Source: Betaproteobacteria bacterium (GTDB lineage: Bacteria; Pseudomonadota; Gammaproteobacteria; Burkholderiales; SG8-39). Taken from it: a stretch of 32,533 nt of DNA. The stretch covers positions 1-32,533 of the forward strand of contig JACPRN010000180.1 in assembly GCA_016189945.1 (NCBI GenBank), read 5' to 3'. Positions 14,109-23,842 of this stretch are shown piece after piece; within the stretch, counting starts at the first letter, position 1, and every line of letters starts with the position of its first letter. The notes below the pieces were generated by a model. The model saw nothing but the letters and a program-made list of their open reading frames with translations. It was not told the DNA's origin and did no database searches. The translations under genes and the position numbers were made by a program.

Positions 14109-15352
14109 GCCACGCTTCCTACGGCGAAAACGGGACGCTGGGCATCGAGGCGGTTTCGCTGGAGGCCATTGCGCAACGCTACGGCACGCCCTGTTGGGTC
14201 TACTCGCGCGCAGCTATCGAGGCGGCCTACCGCGCTTTCGAGCAGGCGTGCGCCGGACGCGAGACGCTCATCTGCTACGCCGTCAAGGCCAATTCCAACC
14301 TCGCCATTCTCAACCTGTTCGCGCGCTTGGGCTCGGGATTCGATATCGTCTCCGGCGGCGAACTGGCGCGCGTGCTCGCGGCCGGGGGCGCGGCGCAAAA
14401 GACCGTTTTCTCCGGCGTCGGCAAGACCGAAGAGGAAATGCGCGCGGCGCTTGCCGCCGGGATTCTGTGCTTCAACGTTGAATCCGAGCCGGAGCTGGAG
14501 CGCCTGTCGCGCGTGGCCCGGCAAGACGGTTTGAGCGCACCTATGTCGCTGCGGGTAAACCCGGACGTGGACGCAAGCACGCATCCCTACATCGCCACGG
14601 GCCTGGCCGAGAACAAGTTCGGCATCGGCTACGTCGAGGCTCTCGCCCTCTATCGCAGGGCGAAACAGCTCCCCGGGGTCTGCGTGGTCGGAATCGACGT
14701 ACACATCGGATCGCAAATCACCGAAATCGGGCCGTTTGTCGCCGCGCTGGAAAAGGTGCTCGAATTCGCCGACACGCTGGAAGCCGAGGGGATTCACCTG
14801 GAGCATCTCGACCTGGGCGGTGGCCTCGGGATTCGCTATCGCGACGAGGAACCGCCGGGCTTCGCCGAGTACCTGGCGCGCCTGTCCTCGGTGCTCGGCG
14901 AGCGCCGCATCAGGCTGCTCTTCGAGCCGGGTCGCTCGCTGGTGGGCAACGCCGGGCTGCTGCTCACCCGCGTCGAATACCTGAAAAGGGGGCCCCTGAA
15001 GAACTTCGCCGTGGTCGACGCGGCGATGAACGACCTGTTGCGGCCTGCGCTCTACCAAGCCTGGCACGACATCGTGCCGGTGCGCCCGCGCGCCGCCGAG
15101 CCCCTCGACTGGGACGTGGTCGGGCCGGTATGCGAGTCGGCGGATTTTCTTGGTCTCGAGCGCTCGCTCGCCCTGGAGCCGGGCGACCTGCTCGCGCTGC
15201 TGTCCGCAGGCGCCTACGGCATGAGCATGAGTTCGAACTACAACTCCCGGCCGCGGCCGGCCGAGGTCGTGGTCGACGGGCCGGCGCTGCACCTGGTGCG
15301 CCCGCGCGAGTCGATCGGAAGCCTTTTTGCATCCGAGCGCCTTTTGCCGTAA
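14105..15352 (+). CDS. lysA: Diaminopimelate decarboxylase (GTG start, 4-bp overlap with lptM)
   Basis: YAVKANSNLAILNLFARLGSGFDIVSGGEL, LDLGGGLGIRY, EPGRSLVGNAG, GAYGMSMSSNYNSRPRPAEV. Confidence 0.96.
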   Translation: MSHASYGENGTLGIEAVSLEAIAQRYGTPCWVYSRAAIEAAYRAFEQACAGRETLICYAVKANSNLAILNLFARLGSGFDIVSGGELARVLAAGGAAQKTVFSGVGKTEEEMRAALAAGILCFNVESEPELERLSRVARQDGLSAPMSLRVNPDVDASTHPYIATGLAENKFGIGYVEALALYRRAKQLPGVCVVGIDVHIGSQITEIGPFVAALEKVLEFADTLEAEGIHLEHLDLGGGLGIRYRDEEPPGFAEYLARLSSVLGERRIRLLFEPGRSLVGNAGLLLTRVEYLKRGPLKNFAVVDAAMNDLLRPALYQAWHDIVPVRPRAAEPLDWDVVGPVCESADFLGLERSLALEPGDLLALLSAGAYGMSMSSNYNSRPRPAEVVVDGPALHLVRPRESIGSLFASERLLP

Positions 15353-15434
15353 ATTCCGCCTTCTCCTGGAGGAGATTTGCGCCGCCGGTCGCGCGGCGGA
15401 GCAAAGTGTCCGTGTGCGCTTGCGCGCCACGGGC

Positions 15435-15462
15435 TTGCGTCTTTCCCCGGGTCGTTTAATAT
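15435..15462 (+). promoter_or_regulatory. Candidate promoter for the RND efflux operon
   Basis: TTGCGT (15435-15440), 16-bp spacer, TAATAT (15457-15462), followed within about 11 bp by the ATG at 15473. Confidence 0.35.
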
Positions 15463-15472
15463 CGTCAATCGC

Positions 15473-16630
15473 ATGAATCGGTCCATTTCACCGTTGGCTT
15501 CGCCTGCGCGCCGCGCGATGCTGTTCGGCAGCGCCGGCCTGATCGTCGCCGCCGGGGCGCTCCTCGCCTATTTCTTCGGCGCCGATATCCGCGCGCAGGA
15601 CGCCAAGCCGGCGGCCCGGGCCCCTGCCGCGGTGCCGGTATCGGTGGCAACCGCCACGCAGGAGGACGTGGCCGTGCGGCTGCGCGTGATCGGCAACGCC
15701 GAGCCGTACGCCACGGTGGCCGTCAAGGCGCGCGTAGATGGGCAGATCGTCGAGGTCGGTTTCAAGGAAGGACAGGAAGTGAGGCAGGGCGAGATGCTGT
15801 TCAGGATCGACCCCCGCCCGTTCGAAGCAGCGCTGCGCCAGGCCGAGGCGAACTTTCTGCGCGACACGGCGCAGAAGAATCAGACCCGCTCCCAGGAGCG
15901 CCGCTATCAGGAGTTGCTGCAGAAGAACTTCGTCTCCAAGGAGGCCTACGCGCAGATCCGCACCAACGCCGATGCGGCCGAGGCGGTCGCCCTGGCGAGC
16001 GGCGCGGCGCTGGACAACGCCAAGCTGCAGCTCGAGTACTGCACCATACGCTCGCCCATCGACGGCTATCCCGGAAAAATCCAGATTCAGAAGGGCAACC
16101 TGGTGAAGGCGAACGACGCCAACCCGTTGGTGATCCTCAACCAGGTGCATCCGATCTATGTCGGCTTCGCCGTCCCCGAGCACGAACTCTCCGCGATCCG
16201 CGCCCACATGTCTCGCGGGCCGCTTCGGGTCGAGGCGGGCGCGCCCAAGTCGGACAAGCCGATGGCGACCGGGCAGTTGATCTTCGTCGACAACGCGGTC
16301 GACCCGAGCACCGGCACCATCAAGCTGCGCGCGCAGTTCCCGAACAACGACCGCGCCTTGTGGCCGGGCCAGTTCGTCGCCGTAAGCCTCAAGCTCTACG
16401 ATCAGAAGAATGCGATCGTGGTGCCGACGCGGTCGGTCCAAACCGGCCCCGAAGGCCAGCATGTGCTGGTGGTCAAGCCCGACATGACCACCGAAGTGCG
16501 CAGGGTAACCGTGGACCGCACCGACGGCGACAAGGCCATCATCGCCAAGGGGCTCTCCAAGGGCGAACAGGTGGTCACCCAGGGCCAGTTGCGCTTGGTT
16601 CCGGGCGCCAAGGTAGTGATCAAATCGTAG
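15473..16630 (+). CDS. RND efflux periplasmic adaptor (membrane fusion protein)
   Basis: N-terminal TM, AYATVAVKARVDGQIVEVGFKEGQEVRQGEMLFRIDPRPFEAAL..., LEYCTIRSPIDGYPGKIQIQKGNLVKAND typical of MdtA-like MFPs. Confidence 0.9.
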   Translation: MNRSISPLASPARRAMLFGSAGLIVAAGALLAYFFGADIRAQDAKPAARAPAAVPVSVATATQEDVAVRLRVIGNAEPYATVAVKARVDGQIVEVGFKEGQEVRQGEMLFRIDPRPFEAALRQAEANFLRDTAQKNQTRSQERRYQELLQKNFVSKEAYAQIRTNADAAEAVALASGAALDNAKLQLEYCTIRSPIDGYPGKIQIQKGNLVKANDANPLVILNQVHPIYVGFAVPEHELSAIRAHMSRGPLRVEAGAPKSDKPMATGQLIFVDNAVDPSTGTIKLRAQFPNNDRALWPGQFVAVSLKLYDQKNAIVVPTRSVQTGPEGQHVLVVKPDMTTEVRRVTVDRTDGDKAIIAKGLSKGEQVVTQGQLRLVPGAKVVIKS

Positions 16631-16634
16631 TTCG

Positions 16635-19600
16635 GTGAATCTCTCGGAAATCTTCGTCCGCCGGCCGGTGATGACCGTGCTGGTGATGGCCGGAATCCTG
16701 ATATTCGGGCTGATCAGCTTCAGGCTGCTGCCGGTTTCATCGCTGCCCAACGTCGATTTTCCCACCATCGTGGTATCGGCGGACTTGCCCGGCGCGAGCC
16801 CCGAGACCATGGCCGCGGCGGTGGCGACACCGCTGGAGAAACAGTTCACCACCATCGCCGGCATCGATTCGATGAGCTCGGTGAGCGGGCAGGGGATCAC
16901 CAGCGTGACGATGCAGTTCTCGCTCGACCGCGACATCGACGCCGCCGCGCAGGACGTGCAATCGGCGATAGCGACCGTCGCGCGGCAGTTGCCGCCGACG
17001 ATGAGCACCCCGCCCTCGTTCCGCAAGGTGAATCCCGCCGACTTTCCCGTCTATTACCTTGCGCTGACCTCGGACACGATGCCCCTGTCGACAGTGAGCG
17101 AATACGCCGAGACGTTTCTCGCGCAGCGCATTTCGACCATCTCGGGCGTCGCGCAGGTGCAGGTATTCGGGCAGCAGAAATACGCGGTGCGGGTGCAGGT
17201 CGATCCGAATGCGCTCGCCGCGCGCGGGATCGGCATCAACGAGGTCGAGCAGGCGGTGGCGCAGGCCAACGTCAACCTGCCCACCGGCACCCTCTCCGGC
17301 AAGGACCGCACCTTTGCCGTGCAGGCGACCGGGCAACTGTTCAATGCCGCCGCGTTCCGGCCGATCATCGTCGCTTACCGCAACGGCTCGCCCATCCGGC
17401 TGAACGAGGTCGGGCGGGTCATTGACGGCGTTCAGAACGACAAGGTGGCAGGTTACTTCAAGGACAAGCGCGGCATCATTCTCGCCGTTCAGCGCCAGCC
17501 GGGGACCAACACCATCGCCGTGGTGGACGAAGTCAAGAAGCTCATGCCCACCTTCCGCCAGGAGGTTCCCGCCGGCATCGACATCAACGTGCTCTACGAC
17601 CGCTCGGTCACCATCCGCGATTCGGTCGAAGACGTGGAGTTTTCTCTGCTGCTTGCGCTCGCGCTGGTGGTGATGGTGATCTTCGTTTTTCTGCGCAATG
17701 TTCCGGCCACCGTCATCCCGAGCGTGGCGCTCCCGATGTGCATCATCGGCACCTTCTCGGTGATGTACCTGCTCGGCTTCAGCCTCAACAATATTTCGCT
17801 CATGGCGCTCACCCTGTGCGTGGGGTTCGTCGTCGACGATGCCATCGTGATGCTGGAAAACGTATCGCGGCACATCGAGGCCGGAAAATCGCCCATGCAG
17901 GCGACCCTCGACGGCTCGAAGGAGATTTCCTTCACCATCGTGTCGATGACCATTTCGCTCGCGGCCGTATTCATTCCGGTACTTTTCATGGGCGGCATCC
18001 TGGGCCGTCTCCTGAACGAATTTGCGGTCACCATCATGGTCGCGGTGCTCATTTCCGGATTCGTTGCGCTTACGCTCACGCCGATGATGTGCAGCCGCAT
18101 TCTCAAACCCCGGCACGCCCTGCATCACGGGCGCGTGTTCATGGCGAGCGAGCGGGCCTTCGATGCCGTGCGCAGCGGCTACGGCAGGAGTCTGCGCTGG
18201 ACCATGGATCATGCGCGCCTCACCATGGTGGTCTTCTTCGCCATCATCCTCGCCACCGGCGTTTTCTACGCGCGCATGCCCAAGGGGTTTCTGCCGAGCG
18301 AAGACAGTGGCCAGATGTTCAGCTTCATCGAAGCGCCGCAGGACATCTCCTTCGAGGCGATGAAGGAGTATCAGCACCGGGTATCGGAGATCGTGCGCGC
18401 CGATCCGAACGTCGAGGCGGTCATGGGCTTCATCGGCTCGACATCGTTCAACCCCGGGCTGAACATCGCCCGCCTCACCATCACGCTCAAACCGCGCACT
18501 CAGCGCAAGCCCGTCGAGGAGGTCATCCAGGGCCTGCGTCCCAGGCTTGCCAACGTGCTGGGGGTCAAGGTTTACCTGCAAAACGTTCCCGCCATCCGCA
18601 TCGGCGGGCAACTCACCAAGAGCCCTTACCAGTACGTCGTGCGCGGAGCGAGCACCGAAGAGCTGTATCGCTGGGCGCCGATCATCGAAGCCAAGCTGAA
18701 GACGGTTCCGGGGCTGCTCGATGTCGCGAGCGATCTGCAGATCGCCCGGCCCCAGGTGCTGGTCGAGATCGAGCGCGAAAAGGCCTCCTCGCTCGGCGTG
18801 AGCCCGCAGCAGATCGAGATGGCGCTCAACAATGCCTACGGCTCGCGCCAAGTGTCCAATATCTACACCTCGAGCAACCAGTACTGGGTGATCCTGGAAC
18901 TCGAGCCGCGCTACCAGACCGACCCCGCTGCGCTGTCGATGCTCTACGTGCGCTCCTCGAACGGCGCGCTGGTGCCCTTGAACTCGGTGGCAAGGCTGAG
19001 CTACGGCGTCGGCCCGCTGACCGTGACCCACCTCGGGCAGCTTCCCTCGGTGACGATTTCGTTCGACCTGGGCCAGGGCCTGTCGCTCTCCGACGGCATC
19101 GAACTGGTGGAAAAAGCGATGCGCGATCTGCAGGTGCCGGCCACCCTCAGCACCAGCTTCCAGGGCACGGCACAGGCGTTCCAGGCCTCGTTGCGCGGCA
19201 TGGGCATTCTGCTGGTGATGGCGATTCTGGTCATCTACCTCGTTCTCGGCATCCTCTACGAGAGCTTCAGTCACCCCATCACCATTCTTTCCGGGCTGCC
19301 GACGGCGGGGTTGGGCGCGCTGGTCACGCTGCTCTTGTTCGGGATGGAGATCAACATGTACGCCTTCGTCGGCATCATCATGCTGATCGGCATCGTGAAG
19401 AAGAACGCCATCATCATGATCGATTTTGCCGTCCAGGCGCAGCGCATCGAGGGGAAAGACTCGCGACAGGCCATTCTCGACGCCTGCCTGGTGCGTTTCC
19501 GCCCGATCATGATGACCACCTTTGCCGCCCTGATGGGCAGCCTGCCGATCGCGCTCTCCCTGGGCGCCGGCGGCGACGCGCGCCGGCCGCTCGGTCTCGC

Positions 19601-19739
19601 GGTGATCGGCGGACTGGTGGTTTCGCAGTTCCTGACGCTCTACATCACGCCGGTCATCTACGTGTATTTCGACAGGCTGCAGGCCTGGACGCGCAGAGCC
19701 CGCGTGGTCACACCGTCCCCAGCCGCCCCCGGCGGCTGA
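16635..19739 (+). CDS. RND (HAE1-type) multidrug efflux transporter permease, GTG start
   Basis: MNLSEIFVRRPVMTVLVMAGILIFGLISFRLLPVSSLPNVDFPTI, GFVVDDAIVMLENVSRHIE, LGILYESFSHPITILSGLPTAGLGAL. Confidence 0.94.
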   Translation: MNLSEIFVRRPVMTVLVMAGILIFGLISFRLLPVSSLPNVDFPTIVVSADLPGASPETMAAAVATPLEKQFTTIAGIDSMSSVSGQGITSVTMQFSLDRDIDAAAQDVQSAIATVARQLPPTMSTPPSFRKVNPADFPVYYLALTSDTMPLSTVSEYAETFLAQRISTISGVAQVQVFGQQKYAVRVQVDPNALAARGIGINEVEQAVAQANVNLPTGTLSGKDRTFAVQATGQLFNAAAFRPIIVAYRNGSPIRLNEVGRVIDGVQNDKVAGYFKDKRGIILAVQRQPGTNTIAVVDEVKKLMPTFRQEVPAGIDINVLYDRSVTIRDSVEDVEFSLLLALALVVMVIFVFLRNVPATVIPSVALPMCIIGTFSVMYLLGFSLNNISLMALTLCVGFVVDDAIVMLENVSRHIEAGKSPMQATLDGSKEISFTIVSMTISLAAVFIPVLFMGGILGRLLNEFAVTIMVAVLISGFVALTLTPMMCSRILKPRHALHHGRVFMASERAFDAVRSGYGRSLRWTMDHARLTMVVFFAIILATGVFYARMPKGFLPSEDSGQMFSFIEAPQDISFEAMKEYQHRVSEIVRADPNVEAVMGFIGSTSFNPGLNIARLTITLKPRTQRKPVEEVIQGLRPRLANVLGVKVYLQNVPAIRIGGQLTKSPYQYVVRGASTEELYRWAPIIEAKLKTVPGLLDVASDLQIARPQVLVEIEREKASSLGVSPQQIEMALNNAYGSRQVSNIYTSSNQYWVILELEPRYQTDPAALSMLYVRSSNGALVPLNSVARLSYGVGPLTVTHLGQLPSVTISFDLGQGLSLSDGIELVEKAMRDLQVPATLSTSFQGTAQAFQASLRGMGILLVMAILVIYLVLGILYESFSHPITILSGLPTAGLGALVTLLLFGMEINMYAFVGIIMLIGIVKKNAIIMIDFAVQAQRIEGKDSRQAILDACLVRFRPIMMTTFAALMGSLPIALSLGAGGDARRPLGLAVIGGLVVSQFLTLYITPVIYVYFDRLQAWTRRARVVTPSPAAPGG

Positions 19740-19780
19740 GATACGAAGGAAACAGGCGGCCTGATACCTTGACCTTGTTC

Positions 19781-20524
19781 TTACGGGTTAAGCTGCTTGT
19801 AGACCGAGTTCGCGACCCTGAGCAGGGCTTCGCGCCGGATCTCCCCGGAGAGCGCGTAGCCGTAGTTGCGATCGACCCAGTAGAAGACCGAAACGCGGTC
19901 TTCCTGGCTGAAGCGAAACGCCGTATCGCGACCGTCGCGTTTTTGCGCCGCAACGTAGAGCGTGACGCGCTGGCCCTTCGCGTCCTGGTACATGAACTGC
20001 GCCACCGGTCCCTGCGGCCCCGAAAGCAGCCGTCCGCCGACCAGCTCGAAGCCAAGCGGCGAGAGCCGCGGCGACTTCAGGTCAGTGCCGAGGCGCTTGG
20101 ACAGCCATGTGAAAAGATGCTTCTCCTCGTCGGCGCCGACTTCGACCGGATGGCGGACCTCGGGCGTGTATACCGCGTGTGCGACCGCGGCCTGACGTGC
20201 GAACGACGCGAGCGCCGAGGCCGGCGTCGACACGGTGTCGCGGGCGATCCAGCCCACGGCGATGCCGATCGCGAACAGGCTTGCCGCCAGCGCATAGTGC
20301 TGCCAGCGCCTGGCCGCCAGCGCGGCGAGCAGCCGCTCCGGTAGAGGTTCCTTGAGCACCGGGTCATAGAGGGTACGCAGCGCCGCGTTCTGCGCCGCCC
20401 AGACCCGCATCTGCTCGCTCTCGGCCGGATGCTCGGCCAGATAGGCCTCCACCTCGAGCCGCCGCGCCTGCGGCAGCACGCCGTCAACGTACGCGTGCAG
20501 ATCCCTTTCAGCAACCGGATTCAT
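19781..20524 (-). CDS. Anti-sigma factor (transmembrane, no zinc-binding HxxxCxxC seen); start at MNPVAERDLHAYVDG
   Basis: N-terminal ASD-like DLHAYVDGVLPQARRLEVEAYLAEHP, single TM (YALAASLFAIGIAVGWIA), 4-bp overlap with upstream ECF sigma gene. Confidence 0.85.
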   Translation of the reverse strand: MNPVAERDLHAYVDGVLPQARRLEVEAYLAEHPAESEQMRVWAAQNAALRTLYDPVLKEPLPERLLAALAARRWQHYALAASLFAIGIAVGWIARDTVSTPASALASFARQAAVAHAVYTPEVRHPVEVGADEEKHLFTWLSKRLGTDLKSPRLSPLGFELVGGRLLSGPQGPVAQFMYQDAKGQRVTLYVAAQKRDGRDTAFRFSQEDRVSVFYWVDRNYGYALSGEIRREALLRVANSVYKQLNP

Positions 20525-21021
20525 TTCACCACCTTCAGCGACACCGCCGGATTTCCCCCCGCCATTGCCGCGCGCATGCGCTCGCGTGCCCTCGAGAGCC
20601 GCGACATGACGGTTCCGATCGGGACCGAAAGCGCCCGGCTCACTTCGGCATAGCTCATCTGCTCGACCGCAACCAGCAAGAGCACCTCGCGCTGCTCCGC
20701 CGGCAGCCTGCGCAGCGCCCGCTCCACCTCCGCAAGCTCGAGCGCGTCGCCCTGCGTTTCGCGCACCAAAACTACGGGCACCTCTTCCACCGCTTGCTCG
20801 AGCTGGTAGCGCGCGCTGCGAACCTGATTCACGAACACGTTGTGCATGACGGTAAAGAGCCACGCGCGCAGGTCGCTGCCCGCGCGCCACAGGTGGAACT
20901 TGTTGCACGCGCGCTCCAGCGTATCCTGCACCAGATCATCGGCCGAATGGCGGTCCCCGACGAGCGCGCGCGCATAGCGCCGCAGACGCGGAATGTGATC
21001 GATGATCGAGTGCGCTTCCAT
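20521..21021 (-). CDS. ECF RNA polymerase sigma factor; start probably MEAHSIIDHIPRLRRYA (ORF extends to 21054)
   Basis: RRYARALVGDRHSADDLVQDTLERA (region 2), DLRAWLFTVMHNVFVNQVR, LPAEQREVLLLVAVEQMSYAEVSRALSVPIGTVMSRLSRARERMR (region 4). Confidence 0.92.
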   Translation of the reverse strand: MEAHSIIDHIPRLRRYARALVGDRHSADDLVQDTLERACNKFHLWRAGSDLRAWLFTVMHNVFVNQVRSARYQLEQAVEEVPVVLVRETQGDALELAEVERALRRLPAEQREVLLLVAVEQMSYAEVSRALSVPIGTVMSRLSRARERMRAAMAGGNPAVSLKVVK

Positions 21022-21042
21022 GGGTGGCTCGCCTGCCCCGTA

Positions 21043-21068
21043 AACGGCCGTCATGTCCGGCTTATTCC
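21043..21068 (-). promoter_or_regulatory. Candidate ECF-type promoter upstream of the sigma/anti-sigma pair
   Basis: Minus strand GGAATAA (21062-21068), 15-bp spacer, CGTT (21043-21046), just ahead of the MEAHS start at 21021. Confidence 0.35.
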
Positions 21069-21141
21069 AGGCCGGAGGGCGGCCAGGAGGCCCTGATCAC
21101 GAATGCGGGATCGGAACGGGCCCGCGGCGCAGGGCTAAAGC

Positions 21142-21774
21142 CTAGCGCAGCCCGGCGATGTAGTCTGAAACCGAGGCGATGTCCTTGTCGCTCATTCTCG
21201 CCGCGATGGCGCGCATCATGCGGTTGGCATCGTTCGCGCGCGTGCCGTCGCGGAAGGCCTTGAGCTGGGCCTCGGTATATTCGGCGTACTGCCCCGCAAG
21301 GCGCGGATATTGCACGGGAATCCCGCTTCCGTCAGGCCCGTGACAGGCCGCGCACGCCGGCACGCCCTTGGCCGCATCGCCGCCGCGATAGAGCTTGCGC
21401 CCGAAAAATACGGTTTCCTTGTTCTTCGCCGAACCCTGGCTCGGCTTCTGTGTGGCGAAATACGCCGCGACGTTGCGCATATCAGCGGCGGAAAGGCCGG
21501 CAACCATCGCTCCCATCACCGGGTTTTCGCGCTCGGGTTTGGCCCCCTGGGCCGCCTTGTAGTTCGCGAGCTGCTTATAGGTGTACTCGGAAATCTGACC
21601 CCCGAGCTTGGGGTTGGCCGGCGTCGGGCTGTTGCCGTCGGCGCCGTGGCACGGTGCGCACACCTGGGTCGCAATGGTCTTGCCTTTCTCCGCATCGCCC
21701 CGAGGCAATTCGGCTGCGGCGAGCGCAACTGCGTGCAGGCAAAGAGCCGATGCGAGCAGGGCCCTTGTCATCAT
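21142..21774 (-). CDS. Dihaem cytochrome c4 (periplasmic)
   Basis: Signal peptide, two CxxCH motifs (CAPCHGADGNSPTPANPKLGGQ and CAACHGPDGSGIPVQYPRLAGQ). Confidence 0.93.
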   Translation of the reverse strand: MMTRALLASALCLHAVALAAAELPRGDAEKGKTIATQVCAPCHGADGNSPTPANPKLGGQISEYTYKQLANYKAAQGAKPERENPVMGAMVAGLSAADMRNVAAYFATQKPSQGSAKNKETVFFGRKLYRGGDAAKGVPACAACHGPDGSGIPVQYPRLAGQYAEYTEAQLKAFRDGTRANDANRMMRAIAARMSDKDIASVSDYIAGLR

Positions 21775-21840
21775 GTCTCCGTGGAGCCATCAGGATTCGA
21801 ATGGTTGCAATTCTACTGCAGCTTAGGCAGTCTCGCTGCT

Positions 21841-22470
21841 ATGAGTCTGTTTCGGCGGGCTATATTCTTCAAGAGCGCCGTGCAAGCGCGCGACCTTCCT
21901 GCGCATAGCCGCTGCGAGGTCGCATTTGCCGGGCGCTCGAACGCCGGCAAATCCAGTGCGCTCAATGTCCTTGCCGGCAGGTCCCGGTTGGCGTTCGTGA
22001 GCAAGACCCCCGGGCGGACCCAGGGCATAAACTACTACAGCCTGGGCGAGGACCGCTTCCTGGTCGATCTCCCCGGATACGGCTACGCCAGGCTCGCCAA
22101 GCGCGAGCGCAAACCGTGGGGAAAGCTGCTCGGAGAGTACCTGCGCAGCCGGTCTGCGCTAGCCGGCCTGGTGCTCGTCCTCGACTGTCGCCGGGCGCTG
22201 ACCGAGCTGGACTGGAACCTGCTGGAGTTCTTTCATCCCACCGGCAAGCCGATGCACGCGTTGCTCTCGAAAGCGGATAAACTCTCGCGCACCGAGGCGC
22301 TGGCGGTGCTGCGGGCGGTGCGCCGGGACCTCGGTTCGCGTTCGCCGCTGTGGAGCGCGCAACTGTTCTCCAGCCTCAAGCGAACCGGGATCGAGGAGGC
22401 CACGGAGGTGATCAGCGCCTGGTTCGGTGCGGCGCGGACAGCGCCCGCGCGCGCGAAAAAGCCGCTATAG
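21841..22470 (+). CDS. engB: Ribosome biogenesis GTP-binding protein EngB/YsxC; start at MSLFRRAIFFKSA
   Basis: EVAFAGRSNAGKSSALNVL, SKTPGRTQGINYY, LVDLPGYGYA, LLSKADKLS. Confidence 0.95.
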   Translation: MSLFRRAIFFKSAVQARDLPAHSRCEVAFAGRSNAGKSSALNVLAGRSRLAFVSKTPGRTQGINYYSLGEDRFLVDLPGYGYARLAKRERKPWGKLLGEYLRSRSALAGLVLVLDCRRALTELDWNLLEFFHPTGKPMHALLSKADKLSRTEALAVLRAVRRDLGSRSPLWSAQLFSSLKRTGIEEATEVISAWFGAARTAPARAKKPL

Positions 22471-22488
22471 GAGCATGGTTTTGGGCAT

Positions 22489-23709
<1,221 letters not shown>

Positions 23710-23758
23710 CGGCGAGCAGGCGTGCCTTGTCTTTTGCCGGTCCCCGTGTTAATTTGCA

Positions 23759-23778
23759 CTGAATGAACGATCATTCAG
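23759..23778. promoter_or_regulatory. Perfect palindromic operator (TetR-family-like) upstream of bcrB
   Basis: CTGAATGA-ACGA-TCATTCAG, 8-bp perfect arms; lies just downstream of a candidate promoter TTGTCT (23727-23732) N17 TAATTT (23750-23755). Confidence 0.65.
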
Positions 23779-23842
23779 TCCGAGCGGGCGCGCAAGAAAC
23801 GGCGCCCGGCGCCAGGCGAATTGAACGAGGAGTGTCACCCCG

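Noticed and set aside
13889-15430. 513-aa minus-strand ORF opposite lysA and 15488-17026 minus ORF opposite the MFP
   Set aside because: Antisense artefacts of lysA and the adaptor gene.
16737-19274. 845-aa minus-strand ORF and 868-aa alternate-frame plus ORF (17738-20344) over the RND pump
   Set aside because: Compositional shadows (H/R/D-rich) of the strongly supported RND transporter frame.
21775-21810. tRNA 3'-end-like string (minus: ATTCGAATCCTGATGGCTCCAC) between cytochrome c4 and engB, as a possible integration-site relic
   Set aside because: The T-stem partner and the rest of the cloverleaf are absent, and there is no CCA end or adjacent integrase; ATTCGAAT is itself palindromic, so chance is sufficient.
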